Assembly (NCBI GenBank): GCA_964551015.1
Contig: CAZKBP010000027.1
Span: 1 to 64,000 of the forward strand
From: CAZKBP01 sp964551015
GTDB taxonomy: Bacteria; Bacteroidota; Bacteroidia; Cytophagales; Microscillaceae
DNA length: 64,000 nucleotides
Direction: 5' to 3'
Shown here: positions 1 through 7,822 of the stretch, piece after piece
Layout of the letters: each line of letters begins with the position of its first letter
Position numbering within the stretch: the stretch's first letter is position 1
Translations under genes and position numbers: made by a program
The notes under the pieces: generated by a model
Told to the model about the DNA's origin: nothing
The model's input: the letters and a program-made list of their open reading frames with translations, nothing else
Databases searched by the model: none

Positions 1-1
1 A

Positions 2-610
2 AATACGCTTTCGGTGATGATGTACAACAACCCCATTCGCAATTACAACCGTATTTCAGATATCAAGACAGGCTATGAATTGGACGAGCATTTCGTGCCT
101 AGCCACGATTTTGATCTGGAGTATATCAGCTATTTGGACGGGGAAGAGGTCTACAATATCAAAGTGACAGCCAATCAAAAACATATGCAATTCGAGAACC
201 TCTATCGAGCCAATATTCAACAGGCGGCTTACCACTTAGAAGGAAGAATGTATATTCGGGCAAAGGATTATGCTATTCTTCGCTTTGATTATCAAGTGGA
301 TATGAATAAAAATGGACACAAAAGTCGCTTGAATCAGCTTCGCTTGGAGTACAAAGAATATCAGGGTAAGCTGTATCTCAATTATGTTTCCTTTGCCAAC
401 TTTATCACGATTAAGCGAGATACCAGCTCAAAAAATTATACTCATTTTCGGGAAATGTTCATCAACCGTGTGCGTACCGAAGACTTACCACCCTTGGATA
501 CTTTTTATCTTTTCAGCCGGATACAACAGCTTCATAACCAAAGCCACCTGAGCGACCCTAGCTTCTGGGAAGCTTACAATATGGTGCTGATGAGGAAAGA
601 GGAAGAATAA
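2..610 (+). CDS. C-terminal part of a carboxypeptidase-regulatory-like surface protein (partial, 5' end outside window)
   Basis: The reading frame is open from base 2, so the start lies upstream of the window. About 202 residues are visible. The segment with 'YIRAKDYAILRFDYQVD' followed by 'LRLEYKEYQGKLYLNY' and the end 'FWEAYNMVLM' resembles the C-terminal half of Bacteroidota proteins annotated as carboxypeptidase-like regulatory domain-containing proteins, which carry an N-terminal CarboxypepD_reg beta-sandwich and are exported. That N-terminal part is not visible, so the family call rests on recollection of the C-terminal pattern. Function is unknown. It is followed by a convergent intergenic stretch with palindromic repeats. 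Confidence 0.5.
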   Translation, partial: NTLSVMMYNNPIRNYNRISDIKTGYELDEHFVPSHDFDLEYISYLDGEEVYNIKVTANQKHMQFENLYRANIQQAAYHLEGRMYIRAKDYAILRFDYQVDMNKNGHKSRLNQLRLEYKEYQGKLYLNYVSFANFITIKRDTSSKNYTHFREMFINRVRTEDLPPLDTFYLFSRIQQLHNQSHLSDPSFWEAYNMVLMRKEEE

Positions 611-650
611 GGATTGCCTGGCTGGATTGTAAAACACAACCATTTATCCT

Positions 651-745
651 GTGCTAAGTTTCCCATCACTACGCTAAGTTTCCCAACTTAGCACCCAGAT
701 GAACCAAGATTCCTATCTTGAAGGATGCAAGATAAGAATCTCAGC
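651..745. repeat. Dispersed palindrome cluster A (three hairpins with 4-nt loops)
   Basis: Intergenic, between two convergent genes. GTGCTAAGTT (651-660) and GCTAAGTT (673-680) can each pair with AACTTAGCAC (685-694); the inner hairpin has loop TCCC. CAAGAT-TCCT-ATCTTG lies at 705-720. A degenerate AGAT-AAGA-ATCT lies at 730-741. The same design occurs at 28.5-29.0 kb and 39.05-39.15 kb. Confidence 0.75.
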
Positions 746-779
746 AGAGCTACATGATTTAGATGTAAAATTCAATCAT

Positions 780-1553
780 TTATTCATAGCCAAACTTCTG
801 AAATATTTTACGCGCTTCTTCTGAAAACAAAAATTCATAGAAAGTTTGGCTGGCATCGGGTTCGTGTTCTTGGGCGTATTTTAGCAAGACGGCTTTCTGC
901 TCAGTACTTTGCCCTTTAAATTCTTGATAATAGCCCTTTTGCTCAAGATGAGGGATCAGCAGGGTAGATTTCGCCGTGAAGCCCATCTCCACTGTTTCGG
1001 TGATGATGTATTGGTTGACCTGCGCGATGCTCTGTCCATAAATCAGTTTGTTTGACACGGTGTTCCAGAGCTGTTTTTGCTCTAAAAAATCACGAGCCAA
1101 GCGTCCGTAAGGAGCCAATTCAGGCTGAGCAAGCGCAATTTTTTTGATTTGAGAGGAAGTCAGCAGCTTTTCCCAATCACTCAAATCTTGTACTGACATG
1201 GACCAGAGTACTAAAATTCCTTGGGCATAAACTCTTGGAGCCTTCCAAGCAAAACCTTGTTTTTGGAGATATTCAGGATATTGAGTATCCGCAGAGATCA
1301 AGACCATCAAGGGGGCACCATTTTGAATTTGCGTGGTCAATTGTCCGGAGGAGCCCATGACCGTTTTGACGGAGATGGCGTGCTTTTTTTCAAACTGCTC
1401 AATAATTTCTTCCAGAGCATACTGCGCATTGGCAGCCACCGCCACCGTGATTTCAGGCTGGACTACGCGTGTGTTTTCAGCATTAGAATGAGAAGGCGTT
1501 TCACATCCCAACAAGCAGAGACAAAAGAGAGTAATCATCAGAAAGAAGCGCAT
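780..1553 (-). CDS. modA: Molybdate ABC transporter substrate-binding lipoprotein ModA-like
   Basis: A 257-residue periplasmic binding protein of the ModA family, which binds molybdate/tungstate. The N-terminus is hydrophobic and ends in a lipobox (LLGC), so it is probably a lipoprotein. Family features visible: 'VAVAANAQYALEEI', the 'GSSGQL' anion-binding loop, 'APLMVLISAD' and 'YAQGILVLWS'. I chose ATG at 1553; an in-frame TTG at 1571 would add six residues ahead of the signal peptide. No modB or modC lies within the window, so the permease partner must be elsewhere or this protein binds something else. The gene follows the LRR gene on the same strand with about 28 bp between them. Confidence 0.85.
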   Translation of the reverse strand: MRFFLMITLFCLCLLGCETPSHSNAENTRVVQPEITVAVAANAQYALEEIIEQFEKKHAISVKTVMGSSGQLTTQIQNGAPLMVLISADTQYPEYLQKQGFAWKAPRVYAQGILVLWSMSVQDLSDWEKLLTSSQIKKIALAQPELAPYGRLARDFLEQKQLWNTVSNKLIYGQSIAQVNQYIITETVEMGFTAKSTLLIPHLEQKGYYQEFKGQSTEQKAVLLKYAQEHEPDASQTFYEFLFSEEARKIFQKFGYE

Positions 1554-1581
1554 GAGAATTTTGAGGTTCAAAGGCTAGATT

Positions 1582-2235
1582 TTAGCGAATGTAAATTTGC
1601 GTATGGGGGAGCATTTTTTTGATTTTTTCTATCTCAACCCGCGACAAAGGATTTTCCCAGATAAACAGCTTCCGAAGTTTTTTTAATTCTCGGATGGAGT
1701 TGGGAAAATATTGGATTTGATTACAAGTGAGGGCGAGGTATTCTAGTTTTTGAAGATTACCGATTTGCTCGGGTAAAGCCCGTAGATGGTTTTTTTCCAA
1801 ATATAGCCTTCTTAGGTTTTTAAGCTCAGTTAGCTCGTGGGGCAACTCCGTAAGTTGGTTCTCTCTACAGCAAAAAATTCTCAACTTGGCCAACTTACCT
1901 ATGGCTTCCGATAGATTGGAAAGGCAACCCCTGTCCAAATCTAGATGCTCTAGATTGGAGAGGCGATGAATATCTTTGAGCAGATGGCTAATCGGGCGTT
2001 CGTAAGCCCTCAGGGTGAGGGTCTTGATCGTGCCAAGAGGCGTAAAAATCTGATATTTAAGACAAAAAAGGATTTTTTCTTCGGAGTTGGTCATGTCTGT
2101 GTAAAGCTCCACAGGCACTCCTCCACCTTTTAGCAGTTGAAAGGCTAGCTCTATATTATCTGTATTCTTGGAACGAAGTAGATTTTTAAGTTTTTGAGTA
2201 GCTTCTGAATTATTAATAAGATAATCTTTGTGCAT
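1582..2235 (-). CDS. Leucine-rich repeat protein
   Basis: A 217-residue protein without a signal peptide. The first ~75 residues are non-repetitive. Residues ~85-205 form about five leucine-rich repeats of ~23 residues in the pattern LxxLxLxxNxLxxLPxxIxxLxxL, for example 'LRRLYLEKNHLRALPEQIG'. Such repeats form a curved protein-binding surface. There is no kinase, GTPase or LPXTG-like domain, so the partner cannot be inferred. It probably shares a transcript with modA immediately downstream. Confidence 0.8.
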   Translation of the reverse strand: MHKDYLINNSEATQKLKNLLRSKNTDNIELAFQLLKGGGVPVELYTDMTNSEEKILFCLKYQIFTPLGTIKTLTLRAYERPISHLLKDIHRLSNLEHLDLDRGCLSNLSEAIGKLAKLRIFCCRENQLTELPHELTELKNLRRLYLEKNHLRALPEQIGNLQKLEYLALTCNQIQYFPNSIRELKKLRKLFIWENPLSRVEIEKIKKMLPHTQIYIR

Positions 2236-2557
2236 ACTTTGAGGGCGAATCTTATTATGGATGATCTAATTTACGATTTTTATCGATAAGATGGATTGAA
2301 CGCAATTTTTTTGGTGTCAAAAAACTGGAAAAATCAATCTGCAAACCAGCCGAGAGAAGGCATTCACGGAGTTTATCCATTTCTCAAAATCACTTAGAAA
2401 ACGTTAGGATGCACCAAAAGTATAATTTTTTTAATCTTATTTTTTAATAAAAAAAGAAAATAGAAAAGTTTTAAAAAGTAGGGCAACGCTTTAGAGCTTT
2501 TCTCGGTCTAGCATTTAGTGAAAAACCGAATATCAATCAATCATTAAAGCTAATGTC
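2236..2557. other. Divergent intergenic region, 322 bp
   Basis: This lies between the divergent LRR gene and the 59-residue small gene. It is A/T-rich, with a poly-A/T stretch near 2425-2480. No clear TAnnTTTG box, RNA gene or open frame was seen. It must hold the promoters of both neighbours. Confidence 0.5.
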
Positions 2558-2737
2558 ATGGAAAACGCATTTTTTAGCAAAACAAACTCTGTAAATCAGC
2601 AGAATAGCTACTTCAAGGGATGGAAAAAAGCCTTGAAAGCATACCAAGAAGTGACAGAAGAAGACCTCAAAAAGAAGTTCGGTATCTATGATGGTAAGAC
2701 CAAATTGCGCATGGAATTCAGTACCACTGAATCTTAA
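2558..2737 (+). CDS. Small hypothetical protein, 59 residues
   Basis: ATG at 2558, stop TAA at 2735. The product begins MENAFFSKTNSVNQQNSYF and ends with RMEFSTTES. It is lysine/glutamate rich in the middle (roughly residues 20-45), predicted helical, without signal peptide or membrane segment. A strong hairpin starts 6 bp after the stop codon, which supports real expression. I do not recognise a family. It is flanked by the divergent LRR gene and by the convergent MbnP-like gene. Confidence 0.55.
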   Translation: MENAFFSKTNSVNQQNSYFKGWKKALKAYQEVTEEDLKKKFGIYDGKTKLRMEFSTTES

Positions 2738-2743
2738 TGAGCA

Positions 2744-2783
2744 GGGAAGGTTTTCCCAAATGAATGCTTAGGAAAACCTTCCC
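2744..2783 (+). terminator. Hairpin terminator after the 59-residue gene
   Basis: Perfect 13-bp inverted repeat: GGGAAGGTTTTCC (2744-2756) pairs with GGAAAACCTTCCC (2771-2783), 14-nt loop. No long T-run follows, so it could also act for convergent transcription or as an RNA 3' stabiliser. Confidence 0.65.
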
Positions 2784-2897
2784 TAGATACCAAACATAGA
2801 ATAAACAACAGGTAAAATTGTACTTATCTTAGGTTTAAAAAACAAGCCTAAGAGTTAGACCTTATTGTCTTTTCCAAAAAAATCTCTTGATATTGAT

Positions 2898-3662
2898 TTA
2901 AAGATTGGCCTCTAAGGAAAACATTTGTACATAATTATCTGCTACCTGTGGAGCCTTGGCGCCTCCCATCACACTGATAGAACTACCATCTGATGGTTCT
3001 TTGAGGTCAATCGCCGCTTCTTCATATCCTCCGAACAGTCTTTGGGTTTCCACAATAATCCCCAAATTAGCTCGGTTTGCTTCTGAAAATACGACGTGCT
3101 GAGGCTCGAGCGTAAATTCTAAGCGACGATAGGTCTCATCACGACCAATGTGATAAACCCAGGCGCCTTTGTCATTTTCCTCGGAAGGACCGTGGTATCC
3201 TTCGGCTTTGAAAAAAATATAGCCCTGATCCCAAGTCCAAAACATGCCATTGAGTGGGTCTAAGGCTCCATTTTGGATGCCATCGTGGTTACGAGCGGGA
3301 TCTACACCGATCGAGAAAGCCATGCTACGGTAAGTCGCTAATGGAACGCTGTCTAACAGGATTTGGACGGAAGATTCTGTATCTGGCTCAATATTTAGCA
3401 AGTGATAACTATTTTCCTCTTTCCAAACTTTCCCATCTTCTCCGACTAGTTCAATATTGCTCACGTAATATTGAAGTTTGGTAAATGCCACTTCATCTCC
3501 CAGCAGGGTTTCATAAGATTGATAAAGTTTTAGTGCTTCACCTGCAAACTGATGCTTGAACTCTAGCCTGACGGGAATCAGAGAAACATCCGCATCCCCA
3601 GACTTACAGGCACTCAAAAAAGCGAATGCCAAAAAATAGATAAAAACAAGATAGATACGCAT
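2898..3662 (-). CDS. MbnP-like copper-associated lipoprotein
   Basis: A 254-residue protein with a lipoprotein signal (MRIYLVFIYFLAFAFLSAC). The body matches the MbnP family: 'LQYYVSNIEL', 'YHLLNIEP', 'IGVDPARNHDG', 'LDPLNGMFWTWDQGYIFFKAEG'. In methanotrophs MbnP is a periplasmic partner of the dihaem protein MbnH and binds copper through an oxidised tryptophan (kynurenine). 'MFWTWDQGY' is the Trp-bearing core. MbnH is absent from the window. The gene is last in a copper block (CopA, HMA protein, this protein) on the minus strand, which supports a role in periplasmic or outer-membrane copper binding. Confidence 0.75.
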   Translation of the reverse strand: MRIYLVFIYFLAFAFLSACKSGDADVSLIPVRLEFKHQFAGEALKLYQSYETLLGDEVAFTKLQYYVSNIELVGEDGKVWKEENSYHLLNIEPDTESSVQILLDSVPLATYRSMAFSIGVDPARNHDGIQNGALDPLNGMFWTWDQGYIFFKAEGYHGPSEENDKGAWVYHIGRDETYRRLEFTLEPQHVVFSEANRANLGIIVETQRLFGGYEEAAIDLKEPSDGSSISVMGGAKAPQVADNYVQMFSLEANL

Positions 3663-3676
3663 AAGATTAGAAATAA

Positions 3677-3883
3677 TTATAAGGTTTGAATTTGAAAACC
3701 AGCTTTGGTCACGAGTGCTTCCACTTGCTCAGGTGAAAGATCGCCCTGAACCGTCAAAATATGATCAGGATGATCCAAATTTACTTCCCAGTGCTCAATC
3801 TCTATCTCCTGATTCAGGAAAGGCGTAACCGATTGAATACAACTATTACAATGGATATTGGTCTTAAACTTTAATTTTTGCAT
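3677..3883 (-). CDS. Heavy-metal-associated (HMA) domain copper chaperone, 68 residues
   Basis: A single ferredoxin-like HMA domain with CxxC (CNSC, residues 12-15) in the usual first loop, where copper chaperones have GMTCxxC; here it reads NIHCNSC. It has the expected beta-alpha-beta-beta-alpha-beta length and would pass Cu(I) to the N-terminal domain of CopA. It lies between copA (48 bp upstream) and the MbnP-like gene (14 bp downstream), all on the minus strand, so they are probably co-transcribed. Confidence 0.82.
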   Translation of the reverse strand: MQKLKFKTNIHCNSCIQSVTPFLNQEIEIEHWEVNLDHPDHILTVQGDLSPEQVEALVTKAGFQIQTL

Positions 3884-3931
3884 AATTTATATTGTTGAAT
3901 TTTTGAATTTTACGCTCCAAACAGCCATAGA

Positions 3932-6169
3932 TCAACGTAACCGCAAGCTATTGAGCACCACTGAAACCGAACTAAAAGCCATCGCTGCTCCGGCCAGCAT
4001 CGGCGTGAGTAAGAAACCATTGATAGGGTATAAAACTCCCGCCGCCACGGGAATACAAATCAAATTGTAAATAAAAGCCCAAAATAGATTTTGACGAATG
4101 GTTCGGCTGGTAGCCTTAGATAATAAAAAGGCTCGCCAGAGATCTTCCAAGTCGGAGCGTACCAGCGTGATGCCGGCCACATCTAAGGTAATATCTGTCC
4201 CCTGCCCCATCGCTACACTTGTATCCGCCAGCGCGAGGGCTTCGGCGTCGTTGATACCATCTCCGACCATGGCTACGTTTTTCTGCTGAGCTTGACATTT
4301 TCTGACAAAATCAGCTTTATCCTGAGGCATCATTTCTCCTTGGAAATTTCGAATACCAACGGACTGAGAAATGGCACGCACCGTTGATTTTTGATCGCCA
4401 CTTAATACCCATACGCCAATCCCTTGATTTTGGAAGCTTTGAATCGCTCGATAAGATTGTGCTCTAATCTGGTCACTCAAAATAATGAGTGCGATGAGCT
4501 GATCTTGGTCAGCAAAATATACACAAGTTTTTGCGGTTGAGGTAGCTTCTTGGCTAATTTGTTCCGCTTCGGAGGGGATAGAAATATTTTGCGCTTGCAA
4601 TAGTCGGCTATTTCCTAGATAAAAACTTTGTCCCTGATGCGCTGCTGTGATACCCTGACCGGGGCGATTCTCAAATTTATCTAATGTGAGGTCAGAAGGC
4701 AGATTCAGGTCAAGGTTTTTAAAATAATTGGCAATGGCTTGGCCGATGGGATGCTCAGATTTTTTTTCAATACTATAGATTAATGCCTGATGCGTTTGAG
4801 CAGATTCTTCCGTAAACCAGTGTGCTTCTTCTACTCGTAAATGCCCTTCGGTAATCGTGCCCGTTTTGTCCAAAAGCAGTGTATCGATTTTCCTGAAATT
4901 TTCTAGGCTTTCAGCATTTTTAATCAAGATTCCTTGCTTGGCACCCTTTCCGATTCCCACCATAATGGCCGTGGGCGTGGCTAAACCCAGGGCGCAGGGG
5001 CAGGCAATCACCAGCACGCTAATACTAGCCATCAAAGCCTGATGCAAATAATCTGTACCTGCCATCCACAGCCATAGGAACAAGGTGAACAAAGCCACCA
5101 CCAAGACCACGGGAACGAAAATACCCGCGATCCGATCCACCAGTTTTTGCACAGGAGCTTTACTTCCCTGTGCTTCTCTCACCACTTGGATAATCTGAGC
5201 CAGAACGGTTTCATTGCCTACCTTTTCGGCAAGTACGGTGAGGGTTCCCTGTTGGTTAATCGTGCCTGTATGTACCAAATCATTTTTTTGTTTATGTTTG
5301 GGAATGGGTTCTCCAGTAATCATGCTTTCGTCTACATAAGAATCTCCACGGATCACTTTTCCATCTACAGGCACTCGGTCTGCGGGGCGGATTAATACCC
5401 GATCATAAGTTTTTACCTCAGAAGCTGGTATTTCCATTTCTTCTCCATTGCGAATTACTGTCAACTTTTTGGGTTGGAGATGCATCAGGGCTTGAATGGC
5501 TTCACCGCTTTGTTGCTTGGCACGTTCTTCTAGATAACGTCCCAATAAAATAAAAGCAATAATCACGGCTGCCGACTCAAAATACACGACGGGTTGCATC
5601 CCTTGGCGAAGCAGAAATGCTGGAAAGAGCAGATTGAAAACGCTGTAAAGGAACGCAATTCCCACACTCAGAGCTACGAGCGTATCCATATTAGCTCTGC
5701 CGTAGCGCGTTTGTTTCCAAGCGTTGATAAAAAAACGCTTCCCCGGGACAAGGAGTAATACGGTGGTTAGTACGAACGAAATCTCGTGTGCCCAAGGAAT
5801 CTGCTCCGACCAAAACATTTCTATCAAAAACACAGGCAAGGCTAGAATAAGGGCAAGCTTTACCTTGGTAGCCAAGCTTGCTTGTTCCGAGTTGATACTC
5901 TCAAGGCTATCAGGAGAAGTACGCGTATCTTCCTCTAAGGTCAAATCATAGCCAATTTTTTGAAGAGACCTCTTAAAATCCTGAGGCTGTATAATATCAG
6001 GATCATAAGTAATCAGCACCGAATTAGCCGCAAAATTCACGGATGCCTCTTCTACCCCCAGTTGGGTTTGGAGGATAGACTCCACACTAGCTACACATGA
6101 GGCGCAGGACATTCCCTGCACGGGATAATGTTCTTTGAGGAGTGTATTTTGTTCACTTATCTTGTTCAT
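3932..6169 (-). CDS. copA: Copper-translocating P1B-type ATPase
   Basis: A 745-residue inner-membrane Cu(I) export pump. Domains in order: one HMA domain with GMSCASC (Cys22, Cys25); eight-helix P1B membrane core; CPC metal site Cys390-Pro-Cys392 in 'VIACPCALGLATP'; phosphorylation site Asp434 in DKTGT; HP motif 'EHPIGQAI'; GDGIND hinge (Asp637). All catalytic motifs are intact. I used ATG at 6169; the in-frame TTG at 6187 lies inside a perfect palindrome that looks like an operator. Downstream HMA and MbnP-like genes follow closely. Confidence 0.93.
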   Translation of the reverse strand: MNKISEQNTLLKEHYPVQGMSCASCVASVESILQTQLGVEEASVNFAANSVLITYDPDIIQPQDFKRSLQKIGYDLTLEEDTRTSPDSLESINSEQASLATKVKLALILALPVFLIEMFWSEQIPWAHEISFVLTTVLLLVPGKRFFINAWKQTRYGRANMDTLVALSVGIAFLYSVFNLLFPAFLLRQGMQPVVYFESAAVIIAFILLGRYLEERAKQQSGEAIQALMHLQPKKLTVIRNGEEMEIPASEVKTYDRVLIRPADRVPVDGKVIRGDSYVDESMITGEPIPKHKQKNDLVHTGTINQQGTLTVLAEKVGNETVLAQIIQVVREAQGSKAPVQKLVDRIAGIFVPVVLVVALFTLFLWLWMAGTDYLHQALMASISVLVIACPCALGLATPTAIMVGIGKGAKQGILIKNAESLENFRKIDTLLLDKTGTITEGHLRVEEAHWFTEESAQTHQALIYSIEKKSEHPIGQAIANYFKNLDLNLPSDLTLDKFENRPGQGITAAHQGQSFYLGNSRLLQAQNISIPSEAEQISQEATSTAKTCVYFADQDQLIALIILSDQIRAQSYRAIQSFQNQGIGVWVLSGDQKSTVRAISQSVGIRNFQGEMMPQDKADFVRKCQAQQKNVAMVGDGINDAEALALADTSVAMGQGTDITLDVAGITLVRSDLEDLWRAFLLSKATSRTIRQNLFWAFIYNLICIPVAAGVLYPINGFLLTPMLAGAAMAFSSVSVVLNSLRLR

Positions 6170-6173
6170 TTGC

Positions 6174-6199
6174 TTTGCTCTTGTCAATACAAGAGCAAA
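6174..6199. promoter_or_regulatory. Perfect 11-bp palindrome at the copA promoter (candidate operator)
   Basis: TTTGCTCTTGT (6174-6184) and ACAAGAGCAAA (6189-6199) are perfect inverted repeats around CAAT. On the minus strand it overlaps the likely -7 box TAAATTTG (6196-6203) and ends 5 bp before the copA ATG. The position suits a repressor or a metal-responsive activator, but no regulator gene is nearby. An mRNA hairpin is the alternative. Confidence 0.6.
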
Positions 6200-6203
6200 T
6201 TTA
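6196..6203 (-). promoter_or_regulatory. Bacteroidota -7 box for copA (TAAATTTG)
   Basis: On the minus strand TAAATTTG matches TAnnTTTG. It lies 27 bp before the copA ATG and overlaps the palindrome. A correctly spaced -33 TTTG was not obvious. Confidence 0.45.
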
Positions 6204-6265
6204 CAAGATTAATTCCCCGTAGTGCTTACAAGATTTTAGCTAAGGTTTATAAATTTTGGGCCTAT

Positions 6266-7117
6266 TCAGAAGCAATATTTTTTGAGCAGAGCCTCTACTT
6301 CCATGTTGCCTAGTTCCTGCGCTTTTTGCCAATCTTGGCAGGCTTGATCCGTTTTTTTTAGCCCTTGGTGAGCGATACCCCGATAGTGATAGGCTTCGGC
6401 AGAATAGGGGTTGCGTTGAATCACTTTCTGGCAATCTGTGAGTGCGGCTTCAAATTTTTCTTCATCATTATAAATATAAGCCCGGCTCAGGTAAGCATCT
6501 TCATACGTGGAGTCTAGCTTGAGCGCTTGGGTCAGATCTTGGAGAGCCTCGTGGGTTTCGCCCTGAGTGTAGTACATCAGACCACGGTTGTAATAAGCAA
6601 TCGGGTAGTCAGGAGCGATTTTGACTGCCCTCTGATAGTCTTTGAAAGCTTCTTTGTAATTTTCTTGATCTTCATAAATGACGCCTCGTGCCAGATAAGC
6701 TTGTACATAGTCAGGCTTGATTTTCAAAGTGTTTTTAAAATCAGTCAGAGCTTTATCTATCTCATTAATTTGATAATACAGCACACCACGGCGATAGAGG
6801 TACGCTGCCGTCTTTGGTGCCAGTTGAATCGCTTGCTTATAATCTTGTAGCGCACCTTCGTAATCAGAAAATTCATACCGTAGTAAACCTCTTCTGGCCC
6901 AAGCTGGTGCATAGCTTGCGTCTTGGTCAATGGCTTGATCGAGATAGGCTCGTGCCTGTTCTATATTTTTGGCGGCGTAAGCGGTATCTGCTTTGGCTAA
7001 AAGTGTGGCGGCAGAAACCGTTTGTGCTTGAATGGTATTAGACCCAAAAAATAAGCCCCACCCAGTGAATAGGCTGAACAAGCAGGAGTATTTCAGGAAA
7101 TAAAATGCCAATTTCAT
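6266..7117 (-). CDS. Secreted tetratricopeptide repeat protein
   Basis: A 283-residue protein with an N-terminal signal peptide (MKLAFYFLKYSCLFSLFTGW, with cleavage probably near IQAQ) followed by about seven canonical TPR units of 34 residues, for example 'AAYLYRRGVLYYQINEIDKA'. TPR arrays form a protein-binding superhelix; here it would act in the periplasm or at the outer membrane. I chose ATG at 7117, where the signal peptide begins; TTG at 7150 would add a polar extension. The gene lies 96 bp upstream of copA, but copA has its own promoter-like region, so the two need not be linked. Confidence 0.8.
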   Translation of the reverse strand: MKLAFYFLKYSCLFSLFTGWGLFFGSNTIQAQTVSAATLLAKADTAYAAKNIEQARAYLDQAIDQDASYAPAWARRGLLRYEFSDYEGALQDYKQAIQLAPKTAAYLYRRGVLYYQINEIDKALTDFKNTLKIKPDYVQAYLARGVIYEDQENYKEAFKDYQRAVKIAPDYPIAYYNRGLMYYTQGETHEALQDLTQALKLDSTYEDAYLSRAYIYNDEEKFEAALTDCQKVIQRNPYSAEAYHYRGIAHQGLKKTDQACQDWQKAQELGNMEVEALLKKYCF

Positions 7118-7282
7118 AAATAAAGAGTTTGGTACAGAAAGATGAATCAACTTAGATATATTACGTTAGGAACAGACTAGGTTGTATCTAGGCATGAAAC
7201 AAAATGGTGAACCTTTAGGGATAGAATTGTGTAATGGATAAGGAAATTGATTCAATTAACAAAAACAAATTACTTAATAATT

Positions 7283-7606
7283 ATGGCAAAAGCAGTTGAA
7301 ATCACCGATGCGAACTTTAATGAAATTATTAATAGTTCTGAGCAACCTATAATGGTAGATTTTTGGGCAGAATGGTGCGGCCCTTGTAAAATGTTGACGC
7401 CTATCGTAGAAGAATTAGCCGGAGATTATGATGGCAAAGCCGTGGTAGGTAAAATCAACGTGGATAACAATCCTCAGATTTCTCAGCAGTTTGGTGTACG
7501 TAGCATTCCGACTCTTTTGTTTTTCAAAAATGGTGAAGTGGTAGACAAACAAGTAGGATATGTACCCAAAAATGTATTGGCACAGAAGCTAGATGCAAAT
7601 ATTTAA
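7283..7606 (+). CDS. trxA: Thioredoxin
   Basis: A 107-residue classical thioredoxin (disulfide reductase of the cytosol). The active site is WCGPCK; the cis-proline loop 'RSIPTLLFF' and the start 'MAKAVEITDANFNEI' are canonical. The ATG at 7283 gives the usual length; an in-frame TTG at 7247 would add 12 residues not seen in the family. It stands alone between divergent and co-directional neighbours. Confidence 0.95.
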   Translation: MAKAVEITDANFNEIINSSEQPIMVDFWAEWCGPCKMLTPIVEELAGDYDGKAVVGKINVDNNPQISQQFGVRSIPTLLFFKNGEVVDKQVGYVPKNVLAQKLDANI

Positions 7607-7719
7607 TATTCACTCAAAAAATTCTACAGACTAGGATTTTGCTCTGGTAGAGTTCTGGTCTGTACTTGCTCTATAGCCTTTCCCCCTCCTTTTTCTCCCT
7701 ACCTTGTTCTAATAATTCG

Positions 7720-7727
7720 TACCTTTG
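7720..7727 (+). promoter_or_regulatory. Bacteroidota -7 box (TACCTTTG) for the beta-CASP gene
   Basis: Exact match to TAnnTTTG, about 96 bp before the ATG. Expected start of transcription is near 7734, directly before a stem-loop. A TTG at 7704 is too close to be a normal -33 element. Confidence 0.5.
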
Positions 7728-7734
7728 TAAGCAT

Positions 7735-7791
7735 GGCTCTATCATTAGAGCCGAGCTAGGCTATTTATTCTTTTTACCAGCCCGTAAATAG
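7735..7791 (+). promoter_or_regulatory. Two stem-loops in the predicted 5' leader of the beta-CASP gene
   Basis: GGCTCTA (7735-7741) pairs with TAGAGCC (7746-7752), loop TCAT. CTATTTA (7761-7767) pairs with TAAATAG (7785-7791). The first hairpin would sit at the very 5' end of the transcript. Confidence 0.45.
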
Positions 7792-7822
7792 ATAGCATAT
7801 TCGAGATTAGAAAATAAAAGAA

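Noticed and set aside
1221..1622. 133-residue plus-strand frame
   Set aside because: Antisense to modA and the end of the LRR gene, with no recognisable protein features.
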